A DNA stretch of 64,000 nt, from positions 1,426,001 through 1,490,000 of the forward strand of contig NZ_LR134355.1 in assembly GCF_900637205.1 (NCBI RefSeq), in the 5' to 3' direction. The notes beneath the pieces are model-generated. The model was not told where the DNA came from. It saw nothing but the letters and a program-made list of their open reading frames with translations, and searched no databases. Below, one piece after another: positions 35,092-43,778 of the stretch (position 1 is its first letter; each line of letters starts with the position of its first letter). The translations under genes were made by a program, and so were the position numbers. This DNA is from Mycolicibacterium chitae (GTDB lineage: Bacteria; Actinomycetota; Actinomycetes; Mycobacteriales; Mycobacteriaceae).

Positions 35092-36408
35092 ATGAAGATC
35101 TCGCTGTTCTATGAATTCCCGCTGCCTCGGCCGTGGTCGGAGGACGATGAACACCAGCTGTTCCAGCACGGTCTGGACGAGGTCGAGGCCGCCGACAAGG
35201 CCGGCTTCTCCACCGTCTGGCTGACCGAGCACCACTTCCTCGAGGAGTACTGCCACTCGACCGCCCCGGAAATGTTCCTGGCCGCGGCGAGCCAGCGCAC
35301 CAAGGACATTCGGCTGGGCTTCGGTGTCATGCACCTGCCCCCGCCCATCAACCACCCGGCGCGCATCGCCGAGCGGGTCGCCACGCTGGATCACCTGTCC
35401 AACGGCCGCGTGGAATTCGGCACCGGCGAGGGGTCCTCGGTCGCCGAGCTCGGTGGCTTCAACATCGATCCGGCCGACAAGCGCGCCCAGTGGGAGGAGG
35501 CCCTCGAGGTCGCGATCCGCTGCATGGTCGAGGAACCCTTCACCGGCTTCAAGGGTGAGCACGTCGAGATGCCCGCGCGCAACGTGATTCCCAAGCCGCT
35601 GCAGAAGCCGCACCCGCCGGTCTGGGTGGCCTGCACCCGCCCGTCGTCGGTGCAGATGGCCGCGCAGAAGGCCATCGGCGCACTCAGCTTCGCCTACACC
35701 GGCCCGGAGGCGCTCAAGGAGCGCGTGGACGGCTACTACCAGGAACTCGAGGCCAACGGCGCGCCCGTCACCCCGGCGATCAACCCGAACCTGCTGGCCA
35801 TCGGCGGCGACCTGTCGATGATGGTGGCCAAGAATGACGACGAGGCGCTCAAGCGACTCGGCATCGGCGGCGGCTTCTTCTCGTTCGGCATCATGCACTA
35901 CTACCTGACCGGCATGCACACCCCCGGCCGCACCAAGGTCTGGGAACGCTACGAGCAGGCGGTCAAGGAGGATCCGACGCTGGCCTACGGCCCCGGCCGC
36001 GGCGCGATCGGCGGACCCGACACCGTACGCGAGTTCCTGCGCAGCTACGAGGCCAGCGGCGTCGACGAGATCATCCTGCTGCTGAACCCGCGCAGCCACG
36101 AGGGCACCATGGAGTCCATCGAGATCATGGGCAAGGAGATCCTGCCCGAGTTCATCGAGCGCGACCAGAAGGCCGTGGCGGACAAGGCCAAGCGCCTTGA
36201 GCCGGTCATCGAGAAGGTCGAGGCCCGGCGCCAGCCGTCGGACGCCCCGCTGTTCGACGAGACCTACGCCTTCGGCGGGCTGCCCACCGGCCGGGACAAG
36301 TTCACCGCCGGCGAGATCCCCGAGGCGATGGCCGAGATCAACGAGGGCCGCGTCAAGGCCGCCCAGTTGGAGAAGGAACAGAAGGCCGCGCGGGAAGCGG
36401 CGAACTGA
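35092..36408 (+). CDS. Luciferase-like (LLM) flavin-dependent oxidoreductase
   Basis: A 438-residue luciferase-like monooxygenase with the TIM-barrel start KISLFYEFPLPRPW, TVWLTEHHFLEEYCHS, LGFGVMHLPPPINHPARIAERVATLDHLSNGRVEFGTGEGS and the later WVACTRPSSVQMAAQKAIGAL. Members use reduced FMN supplied by a separate reductase to oxygenate ketones or aldehydes. It is longer than the usual 330-380 residues through a charged, coiled-coil-like C-terminus. AGGAGG precedes ATG 35092. Position inside the mhp operon suggests a Baeyer-Villiger or hydroxylation step on the same substrate. Confidence 0.9.
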   Translation: MKISLFYEFPLPRPWSEDDEHQLFQHGLDEVEAADKAGFSTVWLTEHHFLEEYCHSTAPEMFLAAASQRTKDIRLGFGVMHLPPPINHPARIAERVATLDHLSNGRVEFGTGEGSSVAELGGFNIDPADKRAQWEEALEVAIRCMVEEPFTGFKGEHVEMPARNVIPKPLQKPHPPVWVACTRPSSVQMAAQKAIGALSFAYTGPEALKERVDGYYQELEANGAPVTPAINPNLLAIGGDLSMMVAKNDDEALKRLGIGGGFFSFGIMHYYLTGMHTPGRTKVWERYEQAVKEDPTLAYGPGRGAIGGPDTVREFLRSYEASGVDEIILLLNPRSHEGTMESIEIMGKEILPEFIERDQKAVADKAKRLEPVIEKVEARRQPSDAPLFDETYAFGGLPTGRDKFTAGEIPEAMAEINEGRVKAAQLEKEQKAAREAAN

Positions 36409-36410
36409 AC

Positions 36411-37244
36411 GTGACGGCACTCGACGAGCTGGTGCGCTACGACGGCAAACACGTCGTGGTCACCGGCTGCGCGTCCGGAATCGGCGCGCAAGTCGCCCGC
36501 CAGCTCGGCGAATTGGGCGCCCGGGTCACGGGTCTGGACCTGAAAGATCCGCACAGTGGGTTGGACGACTTCGTCGCCGTGGACCTCGCCGACCCGGATT
36601 CGGTGGAGGCCGCGGCCGGCGGTGTCGACGGCGGCGTCGACGCGCTGTTCAACGTGGCCGGGGTGTCCTCGGGCGTCGGGGACCCGATGCTCGTGGTCCG
36701 GATCAACTTCCTGGGCATGCGGCAGTTCACCGAGGCGATGATGCAACGCATCCCCGCCGGGGGATCGATCACCTCGGTGTCCTCGCTGGCCGCGTCGGCC
36801 TACCGCGAGAATGCTTCGACCACAGCCGGTTTGGTGGCCACCGCATCCCCGCAGCAGGGCGTGCAGTGGTGTGACGAGCATCCCGACGCGCTGGCCGACG
36901 GCGGCGGCTACCGGCTGTCGAAGGAGGCGACCATCCTCTACACCATGAGCAGGGTTGCCGAACTCGGCGCGCGCGGCATCCGGATCAACTGCACCGCGCC
37001 CGGGGTCACCGAGACCCCGATCCTCGATCAGCTGCGCACGGCCTACGGCCAGCAGTACCTCGATTCGTTCAGCACGCCGCTGGGCCGGGCCTCCACGCCG
37101 CAGGAGCAGGCCGCGGTGTTGGTGTTCCTCGGCAGTGCGGCGGCCAGTTACGTCACCGGACAGGTGATCTGGGCCGACGGCGGCATCCTGGCGCAGCGGT
37201 TCACCGCGGCCAACGATTCTCTCGACCACATCTCGGGAAGGTGA
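36411..37244 (+). CDS. SDR, 3-alpha-HSD/carbonyl reductase-like
   Basis: A 277-residue SDR. The cofactor motif is VTGCASGIGAQVA, then LFNVAGVSSG, Ser in ITSVSSLAASAY, and YRLSKEA with Tyr and Lys. The short NAG-region variant (NVAG) and the long insert after the catalytic Ser are features of the 3-alpha-hydroxysteroid dehydrogenase/carbonyl reductase and coniferyl-alcohol dehydrogenase group. GTG 36411 is 2 bp after the LLM gene. It would interconvert an alcohol and ketone on the ring substrate. Confidence 0.88.
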   Translation: MTALDELVRYDGKHVVVTGCASGIGAQVARQLGELGARVTGLDLKDPHSGLDDFVAVDLADPDSVEAAAGGVDGGVDALFNVAGVSSGVGDPMLVVRINFLGMRQFTEAMMQRIPAGGSITSVSSLAASAYRENASTTAGLVATASPQQGVQWCDEHPDALADGGGYRLSKEATILYTMSRVAELGARGIRINCTAPGVTETPILDQLRTAYGQQYLDSFSTPLGRASTPQEQAAVLVFLGSAAASYVTGQVIWADGGILAQRFTAANDSLDHISGR

Positions 37245-37246
37245 GC

Positions 37247-38245
37247 ATGGCCGGCACGATGCAGGATTTCCGCAAGATGGCCGACGAGGTCCGCAACTGG
37301 GGTCGCTGGGGCGACGCCGACGAGGTCGGCACGCTGAACTTCATCACGCCTGAGAAGATCACCGAGGCGGCAGGATTGGCCAAGCGCGGCAAGGTCTTTG
37401 CCCTCGGTGCCGACTTCGGCTCCAACGGGCCGCAGGGGGCGTTCAAGTTCCGCAACAATCCCGTGCACGTGATGACCGTCGACGGCGGCGACGCCGACAC
37501 CCTGGTCCGCTACGGGCCCGACTGGCTGCGCAACGCCGTCGCCCACGACGTCAGCGCGTTCTTCGCCGACAACCCGTTCCGGTTCAACGACGACATGATC
37601 GTGATGCCGCTGCAGGCGGCCACCCAGTGGGACGCCCTGAGCCACGTGTACTACGAGGACAAGCTGTACAACGGGTTTCCCGCAGGTTCGGTGACCAGCT
37701 TCGGTGCCTACCACTGTGGGATCGACAAGGTCGACGCCAAGGGCATCACCTCGCGCGGGGTGCTGCTCGATGTGGTGCGCTTCCGGGGCGCCGAGGTGTT
37801 CCTGGAACCGGGCAACCCGGTGACCCCCGACGAACTCGACGCGGTCGCCAAGAGCCAGGGCGTCGAGGTGCGCAGCGGTGACGTCGTGCTGGTCCACACC
37901 GGCTGGTGGACCCGGTTCTGCGCCACCGGCGACGGCGCCGAGGCCGGTTCGGGCCTGGACTGGCGCTGCGCATCGTGGTTGCACGCCCACGAGGTGGCCG
38001 CGGTGGCCGCCGACAACCTGATGGTCGAGGATCCGGATCCGGCCGCCGGCGTCGAGGGCACGTTCCTGCCGATGCACATGCTCTGCCTGCGCGACATGGG
38101 TCTGATGCTCGGCGAGTACTGGGACCTGACGGCGCTGTCCGCCGACTGCGCCGCGGACGGCGTCTACGAGTTCCAACTCGTGGCGCCCCCACTCAGTGTC
38201 GTTGGGGCAGTGGGCTCCCCGGTGAACCCGATCGCGATCAAGTGA
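37247..38245 (+). CDS. Cyclase-family (kynurenine formamidase-like) hydrolase
   Basis: A 332-residue protein of the metal-dependent cyclase family (kynurenine formamidase, isatin hydrolase relatives). The N-terminus GRWGDADEVGTLNFITPEKI and the metal-site motif TQWDALSHVYYED (the family's HxGTHxDxPxH position with actinobacterial changes) are visible, followed by GVLLDVV and a late region HTGWWTRF. Members hydrolyse amides, lactones or C-N/C-O ring bonds with divalent metal. Here it could open a lactone made by the LLM enzyme; that is inference. Start ATG 37247, 2 bp after the SDR stop. Confidence 0.88.
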   Translation: MAGTMQDFRKMADEVRNWGRWGDADEVGTLNFITPEKITEAAGLAKRGKVFALGADFGSNGPQGAFKFRNNPVHVMTVDGGDADTLVRYGPDWLRNAVAHDVSAFFADNPFRFNDDMIVMPLQAATQWDALSHVYYEDKLYNGFPAGSVTSFGAYHCGIDKVDAKGITSRGVLLDVVRFRGAEVFLEPGNPVTPDELDAVAKSQGVEVRSGDVVLVHTGWWTRFCATGDGAEAGSGLDWRCASWLHAHEVAAVAADNLMVEDPDPAAGVEGTFLPMHMLCLRDMGLMLGEYWDLTALSADCAADGVYEFQLVAPPLSVVGAVGSPVNPIAIK

Positions 38246-38270
38246 TCGCCCGGTCGAGCGGCGCGCGCAG

Positions 38271-39029
38271 GTGAGATTCGTTCTGGTGCACGGCGGCTTT
38301 CACGCCGCGTGGTGCTGGGAGCGCGCCATCGAGGAACTTCGTGTGCTCGGTCACGACGCCGTCGCGGTGGACCTGCCGGGCCACGGGGCACGCATCGACG
38401 AGGAATCCACGTTGCACAGGCGGCGCGAGGCCATCGTCGAGGTGATGCGACCCGGCGACGTGCTGGTGGGGCATTCCGGCGGCGGCTTCGACGCGACGCT
38501 GGCCGCCGACGCGCGACCGGATCTGGTGGGCCACATCGTGTACCTGGCCGCGGCGCTGCCCCGGGAGGGCCGCACCTATCCCGAGGCGATGGCGATGCGC
38601 AACGAGGAGGACGGTGACTTCGACGCCGACACCGGAGAAATGTTGTCCTATCTCGAGTTCGACGAGGACGGGGCGATGACCTTCGCCGATTTCGACGGCG
38701 CCTGGAAGTACTTCTACCACGACTGCGACGAGGCCACCGCGCGCTGGGCCTTCGATCGGTTGGGTCCCGAACGGTTCGGCGACACCACCGTGACCCCGGT
38801 GTCGGTGCCCGATTTCTGGGCCGCCGACCTGCCGCGCAGCTTCATCGTCTGCGCACAGGACCGGTCGATGCCCCGGTGGCTGGCCGACACCGTGGCCCAC
38901 CGGCTCGGTGTCGAGCAGCTGAGCATCGATACCTCGCACTCGCCGTTTCTGAGCCGTCCCGCCGAACTCGCCGGCCTGCTGGTGCACGCCATCTCGACGA
39001 GTCCCGTCGGCCCATTGATCCCGGACTGA
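38271..39029 (+). CDS. Alpha/beta hydrolase, esterase/hydroxynitrile-lyase-like
   Basis: A 252-residue hydrolase of the plant methylesterase/hydroxynitrile lyase type: FVLVHGGFHAAWCWE at the very N-terminus, nucleophile elbow VGHSGGGFDATLA, and DTSHSPFLSRPAELA with the catalytic His near the end. GTG 38271 is used, since the conserved domain begins at residue 2. Gap of 25 bp to the cyclase. A lactone- or ester-cleaving role in the same pathway is likely but the substrate is unknown. Confidence 0.83.
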   Translation: MRFVLVHGGFHAAWCWERAIEELRVLGHDAVAVDLPGHGARIDEESTLHRRREAIVEVMRPGDVLVGHSGGGFDATLAADARPDLVGHIVYLAAALPREGRTYPEAMAMRNEEDGDFDADTGEMLSYLEFDEDGAMTFADFDGAWKYFYHDCDEATARWAFDRLGPERFGDTTVTPVSVPDFWAADLPRSFIVCAQDRSMPRWLADTVAHRLGVEQLSIDTSHSPFLSRPAELAGLLVHAISTSPVGPLIPD

Positions 39030-39041
39030 ACAGGAGCCCGC

Positions 39042-39914
39042 ATGAACTTTCAGCGCAAGACCATTACCGTCGACGGCCTGGTCACCAGTTACCTGGAGGC
39101 CGGCGCCGAGCACGCGCAGACCGTGGTGCTGCTGCACGGCGGCGAGTTCGGTGCCGGCGCCGAGTTGGGCTGGGAGCGGACCATTTCCGCGCTGGGCGAG
39201 CGGTTCCGGGTGCTCGCGCCCGACATGCTCGGCTACGGCCACACGGCCAAGGTGCTCGACTTCGTCGACGGTCGGGGTATGCGGATCCGGCACGTCGCGG
39301 CGTTCTGCGCGGCGGTCGGGGTCGACTCCGCCCACTTCGTCGGCAACTCGATGGGCGCCATCAACCTGCTCGTCGACGCCACCTCCACCGACCCGGTGTT
39401 GCCCATGCGCAGCCTGGTGGCGATCTGCGGCGGCGGCGAGATCCAGAACAACGAGCACATGCGCGCGCTCTACGACTACGACGCCACGCTGGGTGCCATG
39501 AAAGCCATTGTGACCGCGCTGTTCTTCGCCCCCTCCTATCCGGAGGACGAGGCCTACGTGGCGCGCCGGCACGAATCGGCGACCCTGCCCGGGGCGTGGG
39601 AGACGATCGCCGCCGCGCGGTTCCGGCGGCCCGGTTCCGAGCCGCCCGCCGCGGCGTCGAGCCGGCGGGCCTACGAGCGCATCACGGTACCGACGCTGAT
39701 CGTCGAGGGCGGGGGTGACAAGCTACTGCCGACGGGCTGGGCCGCGGAGATCGCCGCCCAGATCGACGGGGCGCGTTCGGCGGTCATCGAGAACGCCGGA
39801 CACTGCCCGCAGATCGAGCAGCCCCGGGCCGTCAACGATCTGCTGCTGTCGTTCCTGGGCGATCAGGACGACACCGACCGAACTGGCACGAAGAGCGGAG
39901 CGCACGCACCATGA
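39042..39914 (+). CDS. Alpha/beta hydrolase, meta-cleavage-hydrolase-like
   Basis: A 290-residue alpha/beta hydrolase: VVLLHGGEFGAGAELGWE oxyanion loop, DMLGYGHTAKV, nucleophile GNSMGAINLLV, Asp strand TLIVEGGGDKLLP and His in NAGHCPQIEQP. The GNSMGA and AGHxPxxE patterns are those of C-C-bond hydrolases acting on ring-fission products. This makes a second candidate beside 29844 for the MhpC step. It is 12 bp behind the previous hydrolase with AGGAG before ATG, and overlaps the next SDR by 4 bp. Confidence 0.85.
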   Translation: MNFQRKTITVDGLVTSYLEAGAEHAQTVVLLHGGEFGAGAELGWERTISALGERFRVLAPDMLGYGHTAKVLDFVDGRGMRIRHVAAFCAAVGVDSAHFVGNSMGAINLLVDATSTDPVLPMRSLVAICGGGEIQNNEHMRALYDYDATLGAMKAIVTALFFAPSYPEDEAYVARRHESATLPGAWETIAAARFRRPGSEPPAAASSRRAYERITVPTLIVEGGGDKLLPTGWAAEIAAQIDGARSAVIENAGHCPQIEQPRAVNDLLLSFLGDQDDTDRTGTKSGAHAP

Positions 39915-40699
39915 GCAACGAACTGGCCGGCAAGGTCGCCATCGTCACCGGGGGAGCCGGCGGGCTGGGCCGCGGTATCGCCGAGCGCTTCCTCGCCGAG
40001 GGCGCCAAGGTGGTGGTGGGCGACCTCGGCGACGGGCCGCCGCTGAGCGGCGATTACAAGTTCCTCGAAACCGATGTCGCCGACCTCGACCAGATCGAGC
40101 GGCTGGTCTCGACGACGGTGGAGACCTTCGGGGGACTCGACATCATGGTGAACAACGCCGGTGTTTCCGGGACCATGCATCGGCGTTTCCTCGACGACGA
40201 CCTCGCCGATTTCGACAAGGTGATGGCGGTCAACCTGCGGGCGGTGATGGCCGGCACCCGCGACGCCGCGCGCCACATGGCCGAACACGGCGGTGGCTCG
40301 ATCCTGAACCTCACCTCGATCGGCGGGATCCAGGCGGGCGGCGGCGTGCAGACGTACCGGGCGTCGAAGGCCGCGGTCATCCAGTTCACCAAGTCCGTCG
40401 CAATCGAATTGGCGCACTACGAGATCCGGGTCAACGCCATCGCACCGGGCAATATCCGCACCGCCATCGTCAAGAAGTCGGCCGCCGGGGAGGACCTCGA
40501 GCGCCTCGAGCAGTTCGAGGAGGCGATCCGCGCGCAGATGCGCAACGACCGCCCGCTGAAGCGGGAGGGCACCGTCGACGACGTCGCCGAGGCGGCGCTG
40601 TACTTCGCGGGGGACCGCTCCCCGTACGTCACCGGCACCGTGCTACCGATCGACGGTGGCACGGTGGCGGGCAAGGTGATTCAGCGCAAACCCAAGTAG
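39911..40699 (+). CDS. Classical SDR oxidoreductase
   Basis: A 262-residue SDR: VTGGAGGLGRGIA, NNAGVSG, Ser in LNLTSIGG, YRASKAA, and a C-terminal YVTGTVLPIDGG. Family members in catabolic clusters oxidise hydroxyacyl or cyclic alcohols with NAD. It is the last gene of the 10.9-kb operon from 29844 and ends 4 bp before a convergent hydrolase gene. The ATGA overlap with the preceding gene fixes the start. Confidence 0.88.
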   Translation: MSNELAGKVAIVTGGAGGLGRGIAERFLAEGAKVVVGDLGDGPPLSGDYKFLETDVADLDQIERLVSTTVETFGGLDIMVNNAGVSGTMHRRFLDDDLADFDKVMAVNLRAVMAGTRDAARHMAEHGGGSILNLTSIGGIQAGGGVQTYRASKAAVIQFTKSVAIELAHYEIRVNAIAPGNIRTAIVKKSAAGEDLERLEQFEEAIRAQMRNDRPLKREGTVDDVAEAALYFAGDRSPYVTGTVLPIDGGTVAGKVIQRKPK

Positions 40700-40703
40700 C
40701 CGG

Positions 40704-41423
40704 TCACGGCCGCGCGTCGGCGCGGCGGGTGTGCTCGCGCACCAGCAGCGGATAGCGCTGCCGGTCGGGCCGGAAGATGTCGTGGGGCGAGTCGTCGAAC
40801 TCGTGCAGTTCCGCCGTCGGGAACAGTTGCCGGTAACGCGCCCACGCGTCGGCGTCGATGATGCTGCCGCTACCGCTGCGCACCGCCAGCAGCGGGGGTT
40901 GCCAGTCGGACAGCGGTTCCCAGAACGACCGGATCTGGGCCGCCCGAAAGGTGGCCAGCGCGGCGGTCTCGTCGAGGCGGTCCCGCACCGGTGTTCCGCG
41001 CCAACGGCCGTCGAGCAGGAAGCGCACCTGCGGTTCGCCGAGGACGATCTCTTGCGGCACGTAGTCGCCGATGGCGATCGAGCGCACCCGGTCGCGGTGC
41101 TGCAGCGCCCACCACAGCGCGGCCGACGTTCCCCGCGAGAACGTGACGAGATGGACCGGACCGGCGGTGATCGCGTCGACGACGGCGCCGACGTCGGCCC
41201 CGAGGGTGGGCAGGTCGTAGCCCGCCGCCGGGGCGTCGCTGCGGCCGTGGCCGCGCACCTCCACGACCACCGTGCGCCGGCCGAACGCCGGCAGGACCGC
41301 GCGGTAATCCTCGGCGACGTCGGTCATCCCGGGGACGAAGATCAGCGGCGCGCCCAGGTCGTCACCGCCGGAATCGAGGTAGTGGATTCGGACCTCGCCG
41401 TGGGGGGTGAACGCGGATGCCAT
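40704..41423 (-). CDS. Alpha/beta hydrolase with SRG elbow
   Basis: A 239-residue alpha/beta hydrolase: IHYLDSGGDD, LIFVPGMTDVAEDY, EVRGHGRSDAP, nucleophile in TFSRGTSAALW and a late DSPHDIFR His. The elbow F-S-R-G-T departs from the usual GxSxG, so Gly before the Ser is lost. It is transcribed alone on the minus strand, divergent from the TetR gene across 175 bp that hold a TetR-type palindrome; the same regulator may control both. Confidence 0.8.
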   Translation of the reverse strand: MASAFTPHGEVRIHYLDSGGDDLGAPLIFVPGMTDVAEDYRAVLPAFGRRTVVVEVRGHGRSDAPAAGYDLPTLGADVGAVVDAITAGPVHLVTFSRGTSAALWWALQHRDRVRSIAIGDYVPQEIVLGEPQVRFLLDGRWRGTPVRDRLDETAALATFRAAQIRSFWEPLSDWQPPLLAVRSGSGSIIDADAWARYRQLFPTAELHEFDDSPHDIFRPDRQRYPLLVREHTRRADARP

Positions 41424-41548
41424 TCGTCATGGTTACCAGTTACGAGTGTCTGCACTTCAAATCGGAGTGGTTTCCGGACCGTACGATTTGCTGCTCAGGG
41501 CGCCCACGGAAATGAGTGTCTGGCAGGGCTGCCGACCGACCCCGGCAA

Positions 41549-41570
41549 TTAAATCAATCACTTGACTTAA
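41549..41570. promoter_or_regulatory. TetR-type operator palindrome
   Basis: TTAAATCAA-N4-TTGACTTAA, a 22-bp inverted repeat with one mismatch (A/G at position five), ending 28 bp before the TetR start at 41599. TTGACT in the right arm could also serve as a -35 box. A 9-bp direct repeat GAGTGTCTG (41444 and 41514) lies to its left. Confidence 0.65.
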
Positions 41571-41598
41571 CCCCGGTGCGCGCGGTTGACTGGACCGC

Positions 41599-42288
41599 GT
41601 GACCGCCACCAGGCCCCTGCGCTCGGACCGGGCCACCGACACCCGCGAGGCCATCCTGACGGCCGCCGAACGGCTCTTCGCCGAACGCGGCGTCTTCGCC
41701 GTATCCAACCGCCAGGTCAGTGACCAGGCCGGGCAGGGCAACAACGCGGCGGTCGGCTACCACTTCGGCACCAAGGCGGACCTGATCCGCGCGATCGTCC
41801 GCCGGCACAACGAACAGGTCGAGCGGTTGTGCGAGCAGATGGTCGACGAGATCGAGCGCGCCGACCGCCCCGCCGAACTGCGCGACTGGGTGCAGTGCCT
41901 CGTGCGCCCGCTGGCCGCCCACCTGACCAACCTGTCCGGCGCGAACGGCACCTCGACCTACGCCCGGTTCTCGGCCCAGCTGATGCCGGACCCGACGCAC
42001 CGCGACATCGTCTCCGAGGAATCGCTGTCGTCTCGGTCGGTGCTCAAGATCATCCAGGGCCTCAACCGCTGCCTGCCCGACATGCCCGCCGAGGTGCGCA
42101 TCGAGCGCAATGCGATGGCCCGGCACCTGATCGTGCACATCTTCGCCGAACAGGAACGCGCCCGCGCCGCCGGCGATCCGATGGTGCGCCCGGACTGGGA
42201 CGCCACGGCCGACGGGCTGGTCGACGCGATCACCGGGCTGCTGCTGGCGCCCGTGACGTCACGTCGCGTAGAGGGAGAGACACCGTGA
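41599..42288 (+). CDS. TetR/AcrR-family regulator
   Basis: A 229-residue TetR protein. The N-terminal HTH is TREAILTAAERLFAERGVFAVSNRQVSDQAGQGNNAAVGYHFGTKADLIRAI in pieces: helix start near residue 14, recognition region NNAAVGYHFG near 50. A ligand-binding helical domain follows. GTG 41599 has no strong Shine-Dalgarno and sits close to its palindrome, fitting autoregulation. The stop overlaps the ferredoxin GTG (GTGA), so regulator, ferredoxin and P450 form one operon. Confidence 0.9.
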   Translation: MTATRPLRSDRATDTREAILTAAERLFAERGVFAVSNRQVSDQAGQGNNAAVGYHFGTKADLIRAIVRRHNEQVERLCEQMVDEIERADRPAELRDWVQCLVRPLAAHLTNLSGANGTSTYARFSAQLMPDPTHRDIVSEESLSSRSVLKIIQGLNRCLPDMPAEVRIERNAMARHLIVHIFAEQERARAAGDPMVRPDWDATADGLVDAITGLLLAPVTSRRVEGETP

Positions 42289-42479
42289 AAGTCATTGTCG
42301 ACCAACTCAAGTGCGTGTCGGCGGGCAACTGCGTCGCCAACGCCCCCGAGGTGTTCGATCAGGACGAGGACGACGGCAGCGTGATTTTGCTCGACGAGAA
42401 TCCGTCGGAAGACCTTCACGACGCGGTGCGCGAGGCCGTCGCGGCCTGCCCGGCCCAGGCCATCCGCGTCGAAGACTGA
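42285..42479 (+). CDS. 3Fe-4S-type ferredoxin
   Basis: A 64-residue ferredoxin: KCVSAGNCVANAP, with Ala where a 4Fe-4S cluster would need Cys, and ACPAQAIRVED for the last ligand. It overlaps the TetR stop by 4 bp and is followed by the P450 gene after 39 bp, so it most likely donates electrons to that P450. It is one of only two ferredoxins for four P450s. Confidence 0.92.
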   Translation: MKVIVDQLKCVSAGNCVANAPEVFDQDEDDGSVILLDENPSEDLHDAVREAVAACPAQAIRVED

Positions 42480-42518
42480 CCAGACCTTCATCCAACAGCC
42501 CCCGATAGAGGAAACCCA

Positions 42519-43751
42519 GTGACCGAAACCCTGACCGATACCGTGACCGACGTCCCCGAGTACCCGATGGAGCGGGCCGCCGCGTGTCCGTTCGCGCCGC
42601 CGCCGGGCGTCATGGAACTCGCCGCCCAGGCCCCGCTTTCGCGGGTGCGGATCTGGAACGGCACCACCCCGTGGCTGGTCACCGGTTACGAGGTGGCGCG
42701 CACGTTGTTCGCCGACTCGCGCGTCAGCGTCGACGACCGCAATGAGGGCTTCCCGCACTGGAACGAGCACATGCTCTCGACCGTGTACAAGCGGCCGCGC
42801 TCGGTGTTCACCTCAGATGCCGAGGAGCACACCCGTTTTCGCCGGATGCTCTCGCGGCCCTTCACGTTCAAGCGGGTCGAGGGCTTGCGGCCCTACATCC
42901 AGCGGGTGACCGACGAGTGCATCGACGCGATGCTGGCCGGCGAGCAGCCCGCCGACGTGGTCGCCGATCTCGCGCTGCCGGTGCCCACCCAGGTGATCAG
43001 CGAGATGCTCGGCGTGCCCTACGAGGACCACGAGTTCTTCCAGCATCACGCCAACGTCGGGTTGGCCCGCAACGCCAGCGCCGAGGACGGCCAGAAGGGC
43101 GCGATGAGCCTGCACGGCTACCTGATCGACCTGGTCAAGAAGAAGATGGAAAACCCGGCCGAGGACGCGATCTCGGATCTGGCCGAGCGGGTCACCGCGG
43201 GCGAGATCAGCGTCAAGGAGGCCGCGCAGCTGGGCACCGGGTTGCTGATCGCCGGGCACGAGACCACCGCCAACATGATCGGCATCGGTGTCCTGGCGCT
43301 GCTGGAGAACCCGGAACAGGCTGCGCTGCTGCGCGATACCGAGGACCCGAAAGTGATCGCCAACGCTGTCGAGGAGCTGATGCGCTACCTGAGCATCATC
43401 CAGAACGGTCAGCGCCGGGTCGCCCTCGAGGATATCGAGATCGCGGGCGTCACCATCAAGGCCAACGACGGCATCATCCTCGACCTGGCCCCGGCGAACT
43501 GGGACGCCGCGGCCTTCGCCGCCCCCGACCAGCTCGACCTGGCCCGTGAGAACGCCCGCAACGAGCTCGGTTTCGGCTTCGGTCGCCACCAGTGCGTCGG
43601 CATGCAGCTGGCCCGCGCCGAGCTGCAGATCGTGTTCCACACCCTGCTGCGCCGGATCCCGACCATGCGGCTGGCGATCCCGTTCGACGAGGTGCCGTTC
43701 AAGCACGACCGGTTGGCCTACGGCGTCTACAGCCTGCCCGTCACCTGGTGA
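42519..43751 (+). CDS. Cytochrome P450 (second of four)
   Basis: A 410-residue P450. The heme loop is LGFGFGRHQCVGMQLAR, the I-helix LIAGHETTANMIG, the K-helix ExxR is EELMRYLSII, and the early domain motif FRRMLSRPFTFKR is well kept. GTG 42519 follows GAGGAAAC. It acts with the ferredoxin encoded upstream. Sequence type (AGHETT, ELMRYL) is that of many actinobacterial hydroxylases of terpenes, fatty acids and macrolides; the substrate cannot be told. Confidence 0.93.
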   Translation: MTETLTDTVTDVPEYPMERAAACPFAPPPGVMELAAQAPLSRVRIWNGTTPWLVTGYEVARTLFADSRVSVDDRNEGFPHWNEHMLSTVYKRPRSVFTSDAEEHTRFRRMLSRPFTFKRVEGLRPYIQRVTDECIDAMLAGEQPADVVADLALPVPTQVISEMLGVPYEDHEFFQHHANVGLARNASAEDGQKGAMSLHGYLIDLVKKKMENPAEDAISDLAERVTAGEISVKEAAQLGTGLLIAGHETTANMIGIGVLALLENPEQAALLRDTEDPKVIANAVEELMRYLSIIQNGQRRVALEDIEIAGVTIKANDGIILDLAPANWDAAAFAAPDQLDLARENARNELGFGFGRHQCVGMQLARAELQIVFHTLLRRIPTMRLAIPFDEVPFKHDRLAYGVYSLPVTW

Positions 43752-43778
43752 TGGGCTCCGCCGCGCGGCGCCGGACGG

